Origin: JBOHBN01 sp050698355
GTDB lineage: Bacteria > Actinomycetota > Actinomycetes > Streptosporangiales > WHST01
NCBI GenBank assembly: GCA_050698355.1
Contig: JBOHBN010000203.1
Location: 1 to 49,011, forward strand
Reading direction: 5' to 3'
DNA: 49,011 nt
This document shows positions 1 through 7,929 of the stretch, in pieces. The position numbers and the translations under genes were made by a program. The notes beneath the pieces are model-generated. The model did not search any database. It saw nothing but the letters and a program-made list of their open reading frames with translations, and was not told where the DNA came from. Numbering within the stretch: the stretch's first letter is position 1; every line of letters begins with the position of its first letter.

Positions 1-59
1 GTAGCCGACCAGGGTCGCGGGACGACGCGCGCAAACCTACCGGACTCGGCCAAACCGCA

Positions 60-111
60 GTGATCATGAAAGATAGCCCGTGTCCTAGCACGGAGAGGTC
101 TTCATGATCAC
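60..111. repeat. Nested palindromic repeat, copy B1
   Basis: Outer arms GTGATCATGAA (60-70) and TTCATGATCAC (101-111) are perfect inverted repeats. They enclose a second small hairpin, CCGTG (78-82) with CACGG (89-93). The same outer arms around a different inner hairpin recur at 33723-33780, so this is a dispersed element. No T-tract follows, so it is not a classic intrinsic terminator. The rest of 1-183 shows no gene; the stretch after the repeat leads to the 3' end of the minus-strand phosphodiesterase gene. Confidence 0.75.
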
Positions 112-183
112 CGTGCCGTGGTGTCGAGTTGGAGAGGGCCGGAGGGTTTCGGGCGAGCGGGACTCGGTCGGTAGCGTCCCTCG

Positions 184-1017
184 TCAGCCGGTGGCGGCGG
201 CGTCGCGCTCGGCGCCCAGCGCCGCGATCCCGCCCGGCACGTCGTCGACGGTGATCACCGCAATCCCCGCGGCGGCGTAGTCGGCCACCTCGTCGGCGTC
301 CGGCGCCCAGGCACCTAGCTCGAGGCCGGCTTCGAGCGCCACCTCGATGACCCGTTCCGTGCTCGGGCGGGTCGGGCTCTCCGGGTCCGCGTACGACCGG
401 ACGTGTCCCATCAGGACCTCGGCCCCGAGCCGCTTGGCGGTCACTACCGCCATGTCGAGCGGGTAGCCGAGCCAGCTGATGTAGCCGATCGCCACATCGG
501 GGACGTGGGAACGGATGAACTGCAGCGCGGTCGGCTCGAAGGACGACGCGAGCAGCGGCCGGTGCGCGTGCTCGCGTTCGAGCACCGGGCACAGCAGTGC
601 GGCCGCGGAGCTCGCCGGCGGTACGAGCGCGTCCTCGAGCGAGGACTTGATCTCGATGTTGACGCCGACGTCGTTCGGTATCGCGGCCAGCGCCTCGTCG
701 AGGGTGATGATGCCGAACTGGCTCAGCTCGGCCGCCGTGTGCGTGACCACGAGCGTCCCGTCGTCCCATGCGGCCTCGTGCAGCAGTACGAGCTCGTCGT
801 CGGCCGTACGCCTGATGTCCAGCTCGATCCAGTCGACGCCGGCGTCGACAGCCGCGCGGAACGACTCGGCCGTGTTCTCCTGCGGGCGGCCCTCGGCATT
901 CTTGCCGAAGCCGCGGTGTCCCATGAGCGCTGGTGGATCCGCAAAGACAGGCACCGGCCCACCGTACGCGAACGGCCTCGGCACGTTGTCAGGGCGTGGC
1001 ACGACCCGCGACTGCAC
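184..1017 (-). CDS. Glycerophosphodiester phosphodiesterase family protein
   Basis: A 277-residue GDPD/GlpQ-type TIM-barrel enzyme, expected to hydrolyse glycerophosphodiesters to glycerol-3-phosphate and an alcohol. The family signature is clear: the HRG motif (H34, R35), ENT (E47, N48), then IELDIR (E65, D67) and a catalytic-type histidine in LLHE (H80). The C-terminal part has the usual alternating strands and ends in GAWAPD and VDDVPGG motifs. No signal peptide is visible, so it is probably cytosolic. The first 30 residues precede the domain; a start at M32 is too close to HRG to be attractive. It is last in a minus-strand set, 18 bp after the thiolase stop, and may be co-transcribed with the lipid-catabolism genes. 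Its substrate is unknown. Confidence 0.85.
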   Translation of the reverse strand: MQSRVVPRPDNVPRPFAYGGPVPVFADPPALMGHRGFGKNAEGRPQENTAESFRAAVDAGVDWIELDIRRTADDELVLLHEAAWDDGTLVVTHTAAELSQFGIITLDEALAAIPNDVGVNIEIKSSLEDALVPPASSAAALLCPVLEREHAHRPLLASSFEPTALQFIRSHVPDVAIGYISWLGYPLDMAVVTAKRLGAEVLMGHVRSYADPESPTRPSTERVIEVALEAGLELGAWAPDADEVADYAAAGIAVITVDDVPGGIAALGAERDAAATG

Positions 1018-1035
1018 CGGACCAGGTAAGCGACA

Positions 1036-2262
1036 TCAGGTCAGCCGCTCGATGACCATCGCCATGCCCTGGCCGCCGCCCACACACATCGTCTCGAGGC
1101 CGATCGTCTTGTCGTGGAAGGCCAAGCCGTTGAGCAGGGTGGCGGCGATACGGGCACCGGTCATCCCGAACGGGTGGCCCAGCGCTATCGCCCCGCCGTT
1201 GATGTTGAGCGTGGTCCCGAACGGATCGACACTCAGATCGCGTGCCGACGGGATCACTTGCGCGGCGAACGCCTCATTCATCTCGACCAGATCGATGTCG
1301 TCGATGGTCATGCCGGCCCTGGCAAGCGCCTGCCGGGATGCGCCGACGGGACCGAGGCCCATGATCTCCGGGGATAACGCGGTTACCCCGGTGGACACGA
1401 TACGGGCCAGCGGCTGGATGCCGAGCGCGCTCGCCTTACCGTCGCTCATTACCACCAGCGCGGCTGCACCGTCGTTCAGCGGGCAGCAGTTGCCCGCCGT
1501 GACGGTGCCGTCCGGCCGGAATACCGGATCCAGACCTGCGATCCCCTCCATCGTGGTGCCGGCTCGGGGTCCGTCGTCGGCCGCGACGACAGATCCGTCG
1601 GGCAGGACGATAGGAGTGATCTCCCGCTCGAAAAAGCCTGCGCCGATCGCCTGTTCCGCCAGGTTCTGGGACCGTACTCCGAACGCGTCCTGCTCCTCGC
1701 GGGTGATGTCCCGCAGCTCGGCGACGTTCTCGGCGGTCTGGCCCATCGCGATGTAGATGTCCGGTAGATCCCCGCCGTCGCGCGGGTCGCACCAGCGGTC
1801 CGCACCCTTCTCGGCCCTCTGTGCGGTACGTTCCTGCGCGTCGCCGAATGCAGGGTTGCGGGTGTCCGGCCAGGAGTCGCTGTTGCCCTTCGCGTACCGG
1901 GAGACCATCTCGACCCCTGCGGAGACAAAGGCGTCGCCCTCCCCGGCCTTGATCGCGTGGTAGGCCATCCGGATGGTCTGCAGCGACGACGAGCAGTAGC
2001 GGGTGACAGTCGTGCCGGGCAGGTCGTCGTACCCGAGCAGCACGGTCACGGCGCGTGCCAGGTTGAACCCCTGCTCTCCACCAGGCAGCCCGCAACCCAC
2101 CATCACGTCATCGATGTCGGCCGGGTCCAACTGCGGCACCTTGGCGAGCGCCGCCTGCACGATCGTCGCCGTGAGGTCGTCCGGACGAAGCTCCCTCAGT
2201 GATCCCTTACGCGCCCGCCCTATCGGCGAACGTGCCGCCGCGACGATCACCGCCTCAGTCAT
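1036..2262 (-). CDS. Thiolase (acetyl-CoA C-acyltransferase)
   Basis: A 408-residue thiolase II, the last step of a beta-oxidation cycle: CoA-dependent cleavage of a 3-ketoacyl-CoA into acetyl-CoA and a shortened acyl-CoA. The nucleophilic cysteine is C90 in TVTRYCSSSLQ. The C-terminal active-site motifs are NGGAIALGHPFGMTGAR (histidine) and ETMCVGGGQG (second cysteine). The start is the ATG at 2262, chosen because an AAGGGGG ribosome binding site lies about 7 nt upstream and the protein begins with the family-typical MTEAVIVAAARSPIG. A longer in-frame reading upstream is low-complexity and belongs to the opposite side of the SDR gene. It lies between the SDR gene (60 bp) and the phosphodiesterase gene (18 bp). 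Confidence 0.93.
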   Translation of the reverse strand: MTEAVIVAAARSPIGRARKGSLRELRPDDLTATIVQAALAKVPQLDPADIDDVMVGCGLPGGEQGFNLARAVTVLLGYDDLPGTTVTRYCSSSLQTIRMAYHAIKAGEGDAFVSAGVEMVSRYAKGNSDSWPDTRNPAFGDAQERTAQRAEKGADRWCDPRDGGDLPDIYIAMGQTAENVAELRDITREEQDAFGVRSQNLAEQAIGAGFFEREITPIVLPDGSVVAADDGPRAGTTMEGIAGLDPVFRPDGTVTAGNCCPLNDGAAALVVMSDGKASALGIQPLARIVSTGVTALSPEIMGLGPVGASRQALARAGMTIDDIDLVEMNEAFAAQVIPSARDLSVDPFGTTLNINGGAIALGHPFGMTGARIAATLLNGLAFHDKTIGLETMCVGGGQGMAMVIERLT

Positions 2263-2321
2263 GTGGCCCCCTTCGTCATCGTGCGCATCGCCCGAGCCGC
2301 CCTGCAGCTCCACTGCTGCGG

Positions 2322-3245
2322 TCAGCCGGCGGCCGAGTGGGCGTGCCCATCCATGCCGGAGTTCGGTCGAGCTTTGGTCACCAGAGCCGGAACGACCGTG
2401 CCCAGCTCGGCTGGGTCCCACCGGGTAGCCTTGTCCGCCTTGGGTCCCGCAACCCACCCCTCCGCGACGCTGATCCGGCCGCCACGTACGTTGAATACCC
2501 GGCCGGTGATGCCACCGGCCTGCGCGCTGGCAAGCCAAACCACTAGTGGAGCGATGTTATTCGGGTCTGCCGCGTCGAACTCGCTGGCCGGCTGCCTTGC
2601 CAATGCGCCCGACAAGGCTTCGGTCATCCGCGTCCTGGCTCCCGGCGCGACCGCGTTGACGGTGATCCCGTAACGTTCCAGCTCCTCCGCCGCGATCACG
2701 GTGAACGCCGCGATACCCGCTTTCGCCGCCCCGTAGTTCACCTGGCCCACATTGCCGTACAGTCCCGAGGCGGACGACGTGTTGATGATGCGCGCGTCCA
2801 GCTGCTGGCCCGCCTTGACACGGCTCCGCCAATACGCCGCCGCATGCCTCGCCACCGCGAAGGTGCCGCGCAGGTGCACGGCGACCACCGCGTCCCACTC
2901 CTCCGCTGTCATGTTGACCAGCATCCGGTCCCGGAGGATGCCGGCGTTGTTCACCACAACGTGCAGGTCACCGAAGGTCTCCACCGCGGCGTCTACGAGA
3001 CGCTTGGCGCCCTCCCAGTCGGAGACGTCCTCGCCGTTGGCCACTGCCTGCCCACCCGCCGCGCGGATCGCGTCGACCACCTGACCGGCCGGTCCCGCGG
3101 ACGAGCCCGTCCCGTCCACCTCAGCGCCGACATCGTTGACCACGACCCGCGCGCCCTGTCGGGCGAATTCCACCGCGTGCCCGCACCCGATTCCCCGACC
3201 CGCACCTGTAACGATCACTACCCGATCGGCACAAATCCCACTCAT
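2322..3245 (-). CDS. SDR-family oxidoreductase, MFE-type 3-hydroxyacyl-CoA dehydrogenase-like
   Basis: A 307-residue short-chain dehydrogenase. It has the NAD(P)-binding TGAGRGIG near residue 15, the VVVNDVG strand, NNAG, and the catalytic Ser/Tyr/Lys set in INTSSASG and NYGAAKAG. The VVVNDVGAEVDGTG...GPAGQVVDAIRAAGG region resembles the dehydrogenase half of multifunctional enzyme type 2 (17-beta-HSD4) and its actinobacterial stand-alone relatives. A 3-hydroxyacyl-CoA dehydrogenase role therefore fits the thiolase next door. The start is the ATG at 3245, with AAGGAG about 8 nt upstream; it lies 19 bp after the TetR stop, suggesting one transcript. Substrate chain type is inferred only. Confidence 0.88.
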   Translation of the reverse strand: MSGICADRVVIVTGAGRGIGCGHAVEFARQGARVVVNDVGAEVDGTGSSAGPAGQVVDAIRAAGGQAVANGEDVSDWEGAKRLVDAAVETFGDLHVVVNNAGILRDRMLVNMTAEEWDAVVAVHLRGTFAVARHAAAYWRSRVKAGQQLDARIINTSSASGLYGNVGQVNYGAAKAGIAAFTVIAAEELERYGITVNAVAPGARTRMTEALSGALARQPASEFDAADPNNIAPLVVWLASAQAGGITGRVFNVRGGRISVAEGWVAGPKADKATRWDPAELGTVVPALVTKARPNSGMDGHAHSAAG

Positions 3246-3264
3246 GCCATCTCCTTCCGAGTTC

Positions 3265-3903
3265 TCAACTCTTGCGCGGGGCAACGGACCACAACCGACG
3301 GACGAGATTGTCGGCAGCGTCGATAATCTCCCGGACCTCCTCGTGGTTCTCGCAGGACGCGGCCTCACGGCCCATCTCTCCCACTAACGTGGTGAGGATG
3401 ACGACCATCACTCTGTCGACGGAACTGTCCTCGGCATTGAGTAGGACGGCATTTTGTCGTACCCAGCCGCGGCTGCGCCGTCGTCGCAAGAACTCAAAAC
3501 CGGCGGGTCCATCCCCATCGAAGAACAGGCACACGAGGTCGCGAGACGCCCAGCTGCCTTCGAGAAAGGCTCGGGTACCCGCGATGAACAGCGTTGCAGG
3601 GTTCTTGCCGCCTTTCTGACGACTTGCCGCCACCGCAGTCGCTGCTCTCTCCTCCTGTGAGCTCTGGTGTTCCTCCCAGAGTGCGAGGAACAGCTCGTTC
3701 TTTCCGCCGAAATGGTGATAGACACTGGCTATACTGGAATGCGCTCGCTCCACGATCTCTGCCACGCTAGCATCCGCGAAACCGCGTTCGGTGAAAACTT
3801 CGCGAGCCGCTTTGAGTAACGTGCGCCGGGTTTCCGCGGCACGGTCGGGACCTCGTTGCGGGCGGTCCCGTAATAGTGAACGCTCATTCCGCTGTGTTGC
3901 CAT
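3265..3903 (-). CDS. TetR/AcrR-family transcriptional regulator
   Basis: A 212-residue TetR-type repressor. The N-terminal DNA-binding domain includes TRRTLLKAAREVFTERGFADASVAEIVERA (about 26-55), followed by the recognition-helix region IASVYHHFGGKNELFLALWEEH. The C-terminal helical domain is divergent, as usual for ligand sensing. It stands 19 bp upstream of the SDR and so probably in the same transcript as the SDR, thiolase and phosphodiesterase. It is the natural candidate to bind the TAGAAY-N3-RTTCYR sites found at 4980, 6320 and 7864. No such site lies directly in front of its own start, so any self-control would act through the upstream unit. The ligand, probably an acyl-CoA, is inference. 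Confidence 0.9.
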   Translation of the reverse strand: MATQRNERSLLRDRPQRGPDRAAETRRTLLKAAREVFTERGFADASVAEIVERAHSSIASVYHHFGGKNELFLALWEEHQSSQEERAATAVAASRQKGGKNPATLFIAGTRAFLEGSWASRDLVCLFFDGDGPAGFEFLRRRRSRGWVRQNAVLLNAEDSSVDRVMVVILTTLVGEMGREAASCENHEEVREIIDAADNLVRRLWSVAPRKS

Positions 3904-3970
3904 TCGTCAATCCAATAAGTTGTGCGCGAGAGTGGTTGGCGACGAGGATCACCCGAGAAACGTGATCATG

Positions 3971-4921
3971 CTACTGAGCACCCGCGTAGGCTGGCCCGCT
4001 CTCACCTCCGGCCACCCCGCCATTGGTCCAGCTGAACCAGTCGTCGGCTGCTCCTCGACCCGTGGCGAGAGGTTCGACGGCGTTCATGATCTTCGACACC
4101 GCTCGGGGCGCGGCGCCGGCGGCAGGACGACCGGCCTCCGTTCGCAATGTCAGGTAGAGCAGCGTTTCGACGAGGTTGAGCCAACCGGCGACAGAGGGGG
4201 CAACATGCCAGCTCAGCGCCGCGGCATCCGGACCGAGCCCGCCTCGGACCGTCGACACGTCGGAGGTTGTGACCGCATGCGTCTCGGCGCTGTGGGGGGT
4301 AGCTGTCAGCAACGCTCGAAGCACCGGGGAGTCGACCATGGCCCGGTCCGTGGCGTGACCGCTCGTCATCCGCGCCCGCCCGAACCGCGCCGCGTACGAG
4401 CCGCGGCTCCACCGGGTGATCGCGACGACGCCGCGCGCACCGTGGATGTAGATTCCGGCCAGGCTGGCGCAATCTGTTCGCATTGCGGGCTCGGTCGCGA
4501 ATACGAGTTCACCGTGCGGGCCCGGCCGTAACAGTGCCGCTCGCCAAGCCCGCACCACTGTCGCGGGCGAGACCTGGAACTCGCGTGCTACTCGCCTGGC
4601 GCAGGAGGTTGAGACCGGTGGATGAACTCGCAGAGCGATCGTGCGGGCAACGACATCCCCGATGTCGACCTCGCGCGGACGCCCGGGGCGCGGCCGATCG
4701 GCCAGTCCGGGTAGACCTGCTGCGGCGTACCGCTGCCTCCAGGTGATCACCGTAGGTCGGGACACATCCAGCCTTCTGGCGATCTCCCGGTTGGACAACC
4801 CTTCGTCCGCCAGCAGTACGATACGCGCGCGTCGCTCCCGCTCACCCCGACTCGTCGACGCCCACTCCCGTAGGATGATGCGGTCACGTTCGCTCACCAC
4901 GATCAGCCTGGGGTTCGGCAT
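3971..4921 (-). CDS. IS630-transposase-derived helix-turn-helix protein, probably catalytically dead
   Basis: A 316-residue protein with the architecture of an IS630-family transposase. The N-terminal helix-turn-helix is in GLSNREIARRLDVSRPTVITWRQRY (about 35-60), a second HTH-like part is in VAREFQVSPATVVRAWRAALL, and the C-terminal SWHVAPSVAGWLNLVETLL matches the family's TP..ASWLNQVE motif. The first catalytic Asp-Glu region (normally VDEK) reads VVAITRW here, and the middle region reads VTTSDVSTV instead of DNYSTH, so the DDE site appears broken. The frame is open with no internal stop, and no terminal inverted repeats were seen. An operator-like palindrome (4980-4994) lies 59 bp upstream and TetR begins 67 bp downstream. 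It could be a decaying transposase or a co-opted DNA-binding protein. Confidence 0.7.
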   Translation of the reverse strand: MPNPRLIVVSERDRIILREWASTSRGERERRARIVLLADEGLSNREIARRLDVSRPTVITWRQRYAAAGLPGLADRPRPGRPREVDIGDVVARTIALRVHPPVSTSCARRVAREFQVSPATVVRAWRAALLRPGPHGELVFATEPAMRTDCASLAGIYIHGARGVVAITRWSRGSYAARFGRARMTSGHATDRAMVDSPVLRALLTATPHSAETHAVTTSDVSTVRGGLGPDAAALSWHVAPSVAGWLNLVETLLYLTLRTEAGRPAAGAAPRAVSKIMNAVEPLATGRGAADDWFSWTNGGVAGGESGPAYAGAQ

Positions 4922-4979
4922 CTTCCTGTCTCCATCCGGCCAGCCCTGAGCGCCGCGTGGACGATTTCACATGAGTACA

Positions 4980-4994
4980 TAGAACAACGTTCTA
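4980..4994. promoter_or_regulatory. Operator-like palindrome, site 1 (TAGAAC-N3-GTTCTA)
   Basis: TAGAAC (4980-4985), spacer AAC, GTTCTA (4989-4994), with perfect 6-bp arms. It sits in the 90-bp gap upstream of the minus-strand HTH/TetR/SDR/thiolase unit. Related sites occur at 6320-6334 and 7864-7878. The arms resemble TetR-type operators of lipid-catabolism regulators such as KstR, but the spacer is 3 rather than 2 bp. Confidence 0.55.
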
Positions 4995-5011
4995 GTAGCT
5001 GTGGCAAGTGT

Positions 5012-6070
5012 CTAGCGAGCGACGCTGGCCCCGTCTTCCTTGGCGAACCGCAGCACGCCGTCAGCCGGGACGGCGACAACCCGACCATGAGACTCGAGGT
5101 GCCGGACGTGTGCCGCGGCCTCGCCGACAGCCATCCGCCACATGAACGGTGACATCACGTCCCACGCGGTGTTCCACTGCATGCCCTGGGCGATCTGCCA
5201 GAGCGTTCGCGGTCCCTTGTCCAGATCATCGAGCACCTGGCGCAGCCGTTCCTGGTGATGCTCGATGATCTCCTTCGTCCGATCCTCGAGGCCCTCGAAC
5301 CGGTGCTCGTGCGCTGGCAGCACCTCCACAGTCGCCATGTCGCCCACGCGGGAGAGCGAGGCGAGATAGTCCCCCAGCGGATCTGCGTCCTTGCGGTCTC
5401 TGATCGGGAACAACGGCACGTGTGGGGTGATCACCGGTAGGACATGATCACCGGAGAGCAACCGGTTGGCGTCTTCGAGGTAGAAGCACATGTGGCCCGG
5501 CGTATGCCCGGGCGTCCAGATCGCTCGCACCCGACGTCCGGGCACATCGACCAGTTCACCGTCCGCCAGGTCTCGGTCGGGGAGCGCGGGCGGCCGGAAC
5601 CTGGTGTGGCCGGCGCTTTCGACTCTCGCGATGACCTCGTCACCTGCCCCAGCCGCCACGAGCATACCCGTGCCGCGAGGGTCGCTTCGCCACCGATGGG
5701 CTTCATCGGAGTCAACGTCGGGGTTCATCGCCGCGGCGGTGTGGTGCAGGATCCTGGTATCCGCCTCATGCATCGCGACCCAGGCGCCCGAGGCCTCGCG
5801 CACCCGCCCGACCAGGCCCGCGTGGTCGGTGTGATGGTGAGTGGCGAGCACGCCGTAGACCTCGTGAACGGAGCTGCCGGCCGCCACCAGGCCCTCGGTG
5901 AGTGCCTCCCACCCGACATCGGCGTCCCACCCGGTGTCGACGAGTACGGGACCGCGGTCGCTTTCCAGGACATAGACGAGCGTGTAGCCGAGCGGATTGT
6001 CGGGCATCGGCACCCGCATGCTCCACAGCCCAGACGTGAGGCGTTCGATCACGGTCCTCGTAGCCACCAT
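5012..6070 (-). CDS. MBL-fold metallo-hydrolase
   Basis: A 352-residue metallo-beta-lactamase-fold protein. Metal ligands are visible in LATHHHTDHAG (the HxHxDH motif), TPGHTPGH followed by LLSGDH (bridging Asp), and LPAHEHRF. A C-terminal helical region (EIIEHHQERLRQVLDDL...) follows, typical of LACTB2-like and glyoxalase II-like hydrolases with a winged-helix-like tail. The start is the ATG at 6070, giving MVATRTVIERL; the longer reading upstream has no family support, and a GGGGG stretch supplies a modest ribosome binding site. It is divergent from the alcohol dehydrogenase across a 377-bp gap holding an operator-like site. In this setting it may act as a thioesterase or lactonase, but the substrate is unknown. 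Confidence 0.87.
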   Translation of the reverse strand: MVATRTVIERLTSGLWSMRVPMPDNPLGYTLVYVLESDRGPVLVDTGWDADVGWEALTEGLVAAGSSVHEVYGVLATHHHTDHAGLVGRVREASGAWVAMHEADTRILHHTAAAMNPDVDSDEAHRWRSDPRGTGMLVAAGAGDEVIARVESAGHTRFRPPALPDRDLADGELVDVPGRRVRAIWTPGHTPGHMCFYLEDANRLLSGDHVLPVITPHVPLFPIRDRKDADPLGDYLASLSRVGDMATVEVLPAHEHRFEGLEDRTKEIIEHHQERLRQVLDDLDKGPRTLWQIAQGMQWNTAWDVMSPFMWRMAVGEAAAHVRHLESHGRVVAVPADGVLRFAKEDGASVAR

Positions 6071-6447
6071 CAACCCCCGATCGTCGCGCGGGCCGGTCCG
6101 GCGCAATGTACAAACTTGCTCGGCAAAAGGCGTCGATATCGGATTCGCCAGATCCCCTGGCACCCGCGTATCGCGCGCAGGCACCTTCCATGGTGCGGGG
6201 GAGGCCGGCAAGCGAGGGGCGGGCCACGCGCCGCCTGCGGCTGCTGCGGCTTCTGGATCGTCTCACCTTCCTTCACCCGGCGGCGAGTCGGCGCGGTTAC
6301 GTGCACCCACATCGAAGGGTAGAACGAGGTTCCACCTACGTATCGCACTCTGTCGTCCCGGGCGTTGTCAATAGCGTCGCCGTCTTGACAGCGGCACGGG
6401 TCCCGGATTCCCTGAAACGAGACAACGACCATCGGGCAGGGGGCACC
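6071..6447. other. Divergent intergenic region between MBL hydrolase and alcohol dehydrogenase
   Basis: This 377-bp stretch has no convincing gene. It holds operator-like site 2 (6320-6334) and a TTGACA hexamer (6385-6390) inside GTCTTGACAGCG, a 12-mer repeated at 7822-7833 upstream of the acyl-CoA dehydrogenase operon. The hexamer is a candidate -35 element for the alcohol dehydrogenase; no clear -10 follows at 17 bp. Confidence 0.5.
6320..6334. promoter_or_regulatory. Operator-like palindrome, site 2 (TAGAAC-N3-GTTCCA)
   Basis: TAGAAC (6320-6325), spacer GAG, GTTCCA (6329-6334). Extending to 6318-6336 gives 8-bp arms with one mismatch. It lies in the divergent region between the MBL hydrolase and the alcohol dehydrogenase, about 114 bp before the latter's GTG. 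It matches sites 1 and 3 in spacing and half-site. Confidence 0.5.
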
Positions 6448-7522
6448 GTGCGAGGCGCCGTTCTCTACGAGGTAGGAAGGCCGCTAGAGGTCCGGGACGA
6501 CCTGGTGCTGCGGGACGCCGGTCCTCGCGAGGTCAGGGTCCGGCTGCGCGCGAGCGGCGTCTGCCACTCCGATCTCTCCCTTCTCGGGCGGCACCCTGCC
6601 CTCGGCGCCGCCCGTCGTGTTGGGCCACGAGGGCGCCGGGGAGATCACCGCAGTGGGTGAGAGCGTGTCCTGGCCGAAGACCGGCGACCACGTCATCTTG
6701 GCGTGGATCCCCCCATGCGGGCGGTGTCGCACATGTCTTGGCGGCCAGCCCAACCTCTGCACAGCATTTCAGGCGGCCCAAGCCACGCCGGTGTTCAGCC
6801 AGGGTGAGACAGGAGTCCAGGCGGCGCTCGGCGTCGGCGCTTTCGCCGACGAGACGGTGGTCCCGGTTGAGTCGGTGGTGCCGATCCCCGAGGACGTGCC
6901 GTTCGAGGTCGCGGCCTTGGTCGGTTGCGGTGTGATGACCGGGGTCGGAGCGGTGATGAACACGGCCAAGGTTGCGCCGGGTTCCAACGTCGTGGTGGTC
7001 GGCTGCGGCGGTGTCGGGATCAACGTCGTCCAAGGATCGCGGTTGGCCGGTGCTGCCACGATTCTCGCCGTCGACCGGATCCCGTGGAAGCGTGACCTCG
7101 CCGTGGAGTTCGGCGCGACGAGAGCGGTTTCCGATGCCGGCCTGCGCGATGCCGTCCGAGACCTGACCGCCGGAGTCGGCTTCGACTACGCATTCGAGGT
7201 CGTGGGGCAGTCCTCGACGATTCGCGCCGCATGGGACGTGACTCGCCGCGGCGGTACCACCGTTGTCGTCGGCGCGGGTAGCCGCGACGACGAGGTGCGC
7301 TTCAACGCCGCCGAGCTGTTCTTCAGCGAACGCCGACTGCTCGGCTGCCTGTACGGGTCGGCTGACGTTCGTCGAGATTTCGTGCGGATCCTGGACCTTT
7401 GGAGGGCGAACAGGCTAAAGGTGGAGCGCCTGGTCTCCCGGCGCATCAGTCTCGACGAGGTCAATGACGCATTTGCGGCAATGGAGCGTGGCGAGGTGCT
7501 GCGCAGCCTTATCTGCGCCTAG
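6448..7522 (+). pseudogene. Zinc-dependent alcohol dehydrogenase, disrupted by a single frameshift
   Basis: Two adjacent reading frames together give a full-length (about 357-residue) medium-chain zinc alcohol dehydrogenase. The first starts at GTG 6448 after an AGGGGG ribosome binding site and encodes RGAVLYEVGRPLEV...RASGVCHSDLSLL with the catalytic-zinc cysteine in GVCHSD. The second encodes VVLGHEGAGEI with the GHE motif, the structural-zinc cysteines in PCGRCRTCLGGQPNLC, and the NAD-binding VVVGCGGVGINVV. They join cleanly if one base is removed from the GGG at 6586-6588. The open part alone (from 6617) lacks the catalytic cysteine. The cause is either a recent inactivating frameshift or a sequencing error; the rest of the gene is undecayed. 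It was probably the oxidoreductase feeding an aldehyde or acid into the downstream acyl-CoA pathway. Confidence 0.82.
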
Positions 7523-7687
7523 ATGGTCGATTCCTTGTAGCCGGGGCGCGCATCGTTGGTGGCCCCGGTCGGTTTCCGCGCGCCTTGTGGTGAGCCCGGT
7601 CAGCTGCCGCGCCGCAACCGACCGGAGTCCGAGCCGGCAGCGTTCGCACCCATAGGCGATGTCCTCACCCCCGCCGTCGTGAGTGCT

Positions 7688-7762
7688 TACCGTGATGAGT
7701 TCCTACTTCCCACGGCCTGCAGGCCGTGGGAAGTAGGAACTGACTTACATACCGTGATCATC
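7688..7762. repeat. Palindromic repeat copy C1 with a perfect 44-bp palindrome
   Basis: The core, 7700-7743, is a perfect loop-free palindrome; its two 22-bp halves meet at CCTG|CAGG. It is bracketed by CTTACCGTGAT (7688-7698) and ACCGTGATCA (7753-7762). CTTACCGTGAT and CCTACTTCCC (7704-7713) both recur in the repeat at 17548-17633, so the two are related. It could form a very stable cruciform or RNA hairpin. No T-run follows. Confidence 0.7.
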
Positions 7763-7863
7763 TTGAGTGGGTCGCGGGAGTACGTGTTAAGGAACTTTTG
7801 TCTCCAGGTGCTCACTGCGGTGTCTTGACAGCGACCCGTGCGGAGGCTTCCCATGGAATTACC

Positions 7864-7878
7864 TAGAATCTCATTCTG
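7864..7878. promoter_or_regulatory. Operator-like palindrome, site 3 (TAGAAT-N3-ATTCTG)
   Basis: TAGAAT (7864-7869), spacer CTC, ATTCTG (7873-7878), matching sites 1 and 2. It lies about 52 bp before the GTG of the first acyl-CoA dehydrogenase and would overlap a -10 hexamer (TAGAAT), a position suited to repression of the catabolic operon. Confidence 0.5.
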
Positions 7879-7929
7879 GATTCGGGTATCGCCTCGAGAG
7901 CGAGTCAGCCTGGTCAGGAGGTGGCAGAG

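Larger units (their letters stand above)
7523..7929 (+). other. 407-bp intergenic region with palindrome and promoter elements
   Basis: No gene is supported between the alcohol dehydrogenase remnant and the first acyl-CoA dehydrogenase. The region holds palindromic repeat C1 (7688-7762), a TTGACA hexamer (7825-7830) inside a 12-mer shared with 6382-6393, and operator-like site 3 (7864-7878). The TAGAAT of that site would also serve as a good -10 element, about 54 bp before the chosen start. The first 150 bp show nothing recognisable. Confidence 0.5.

Noticed and set aside
515..1756. Plus-strand open frame of 413 codons opposite the phosphodiesterase and thiolase
   Set aside because: It is low-complexity Ser/Ala/Pro/Arg translation complementary to clear minus-strand genes.
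3258..3270. GAGTT-CTC-AACTC palindrome between TetR and SDR
   Set aside because: It overlaps the end of the TetR gene and its half-sites differ from the three regulon-type sites.
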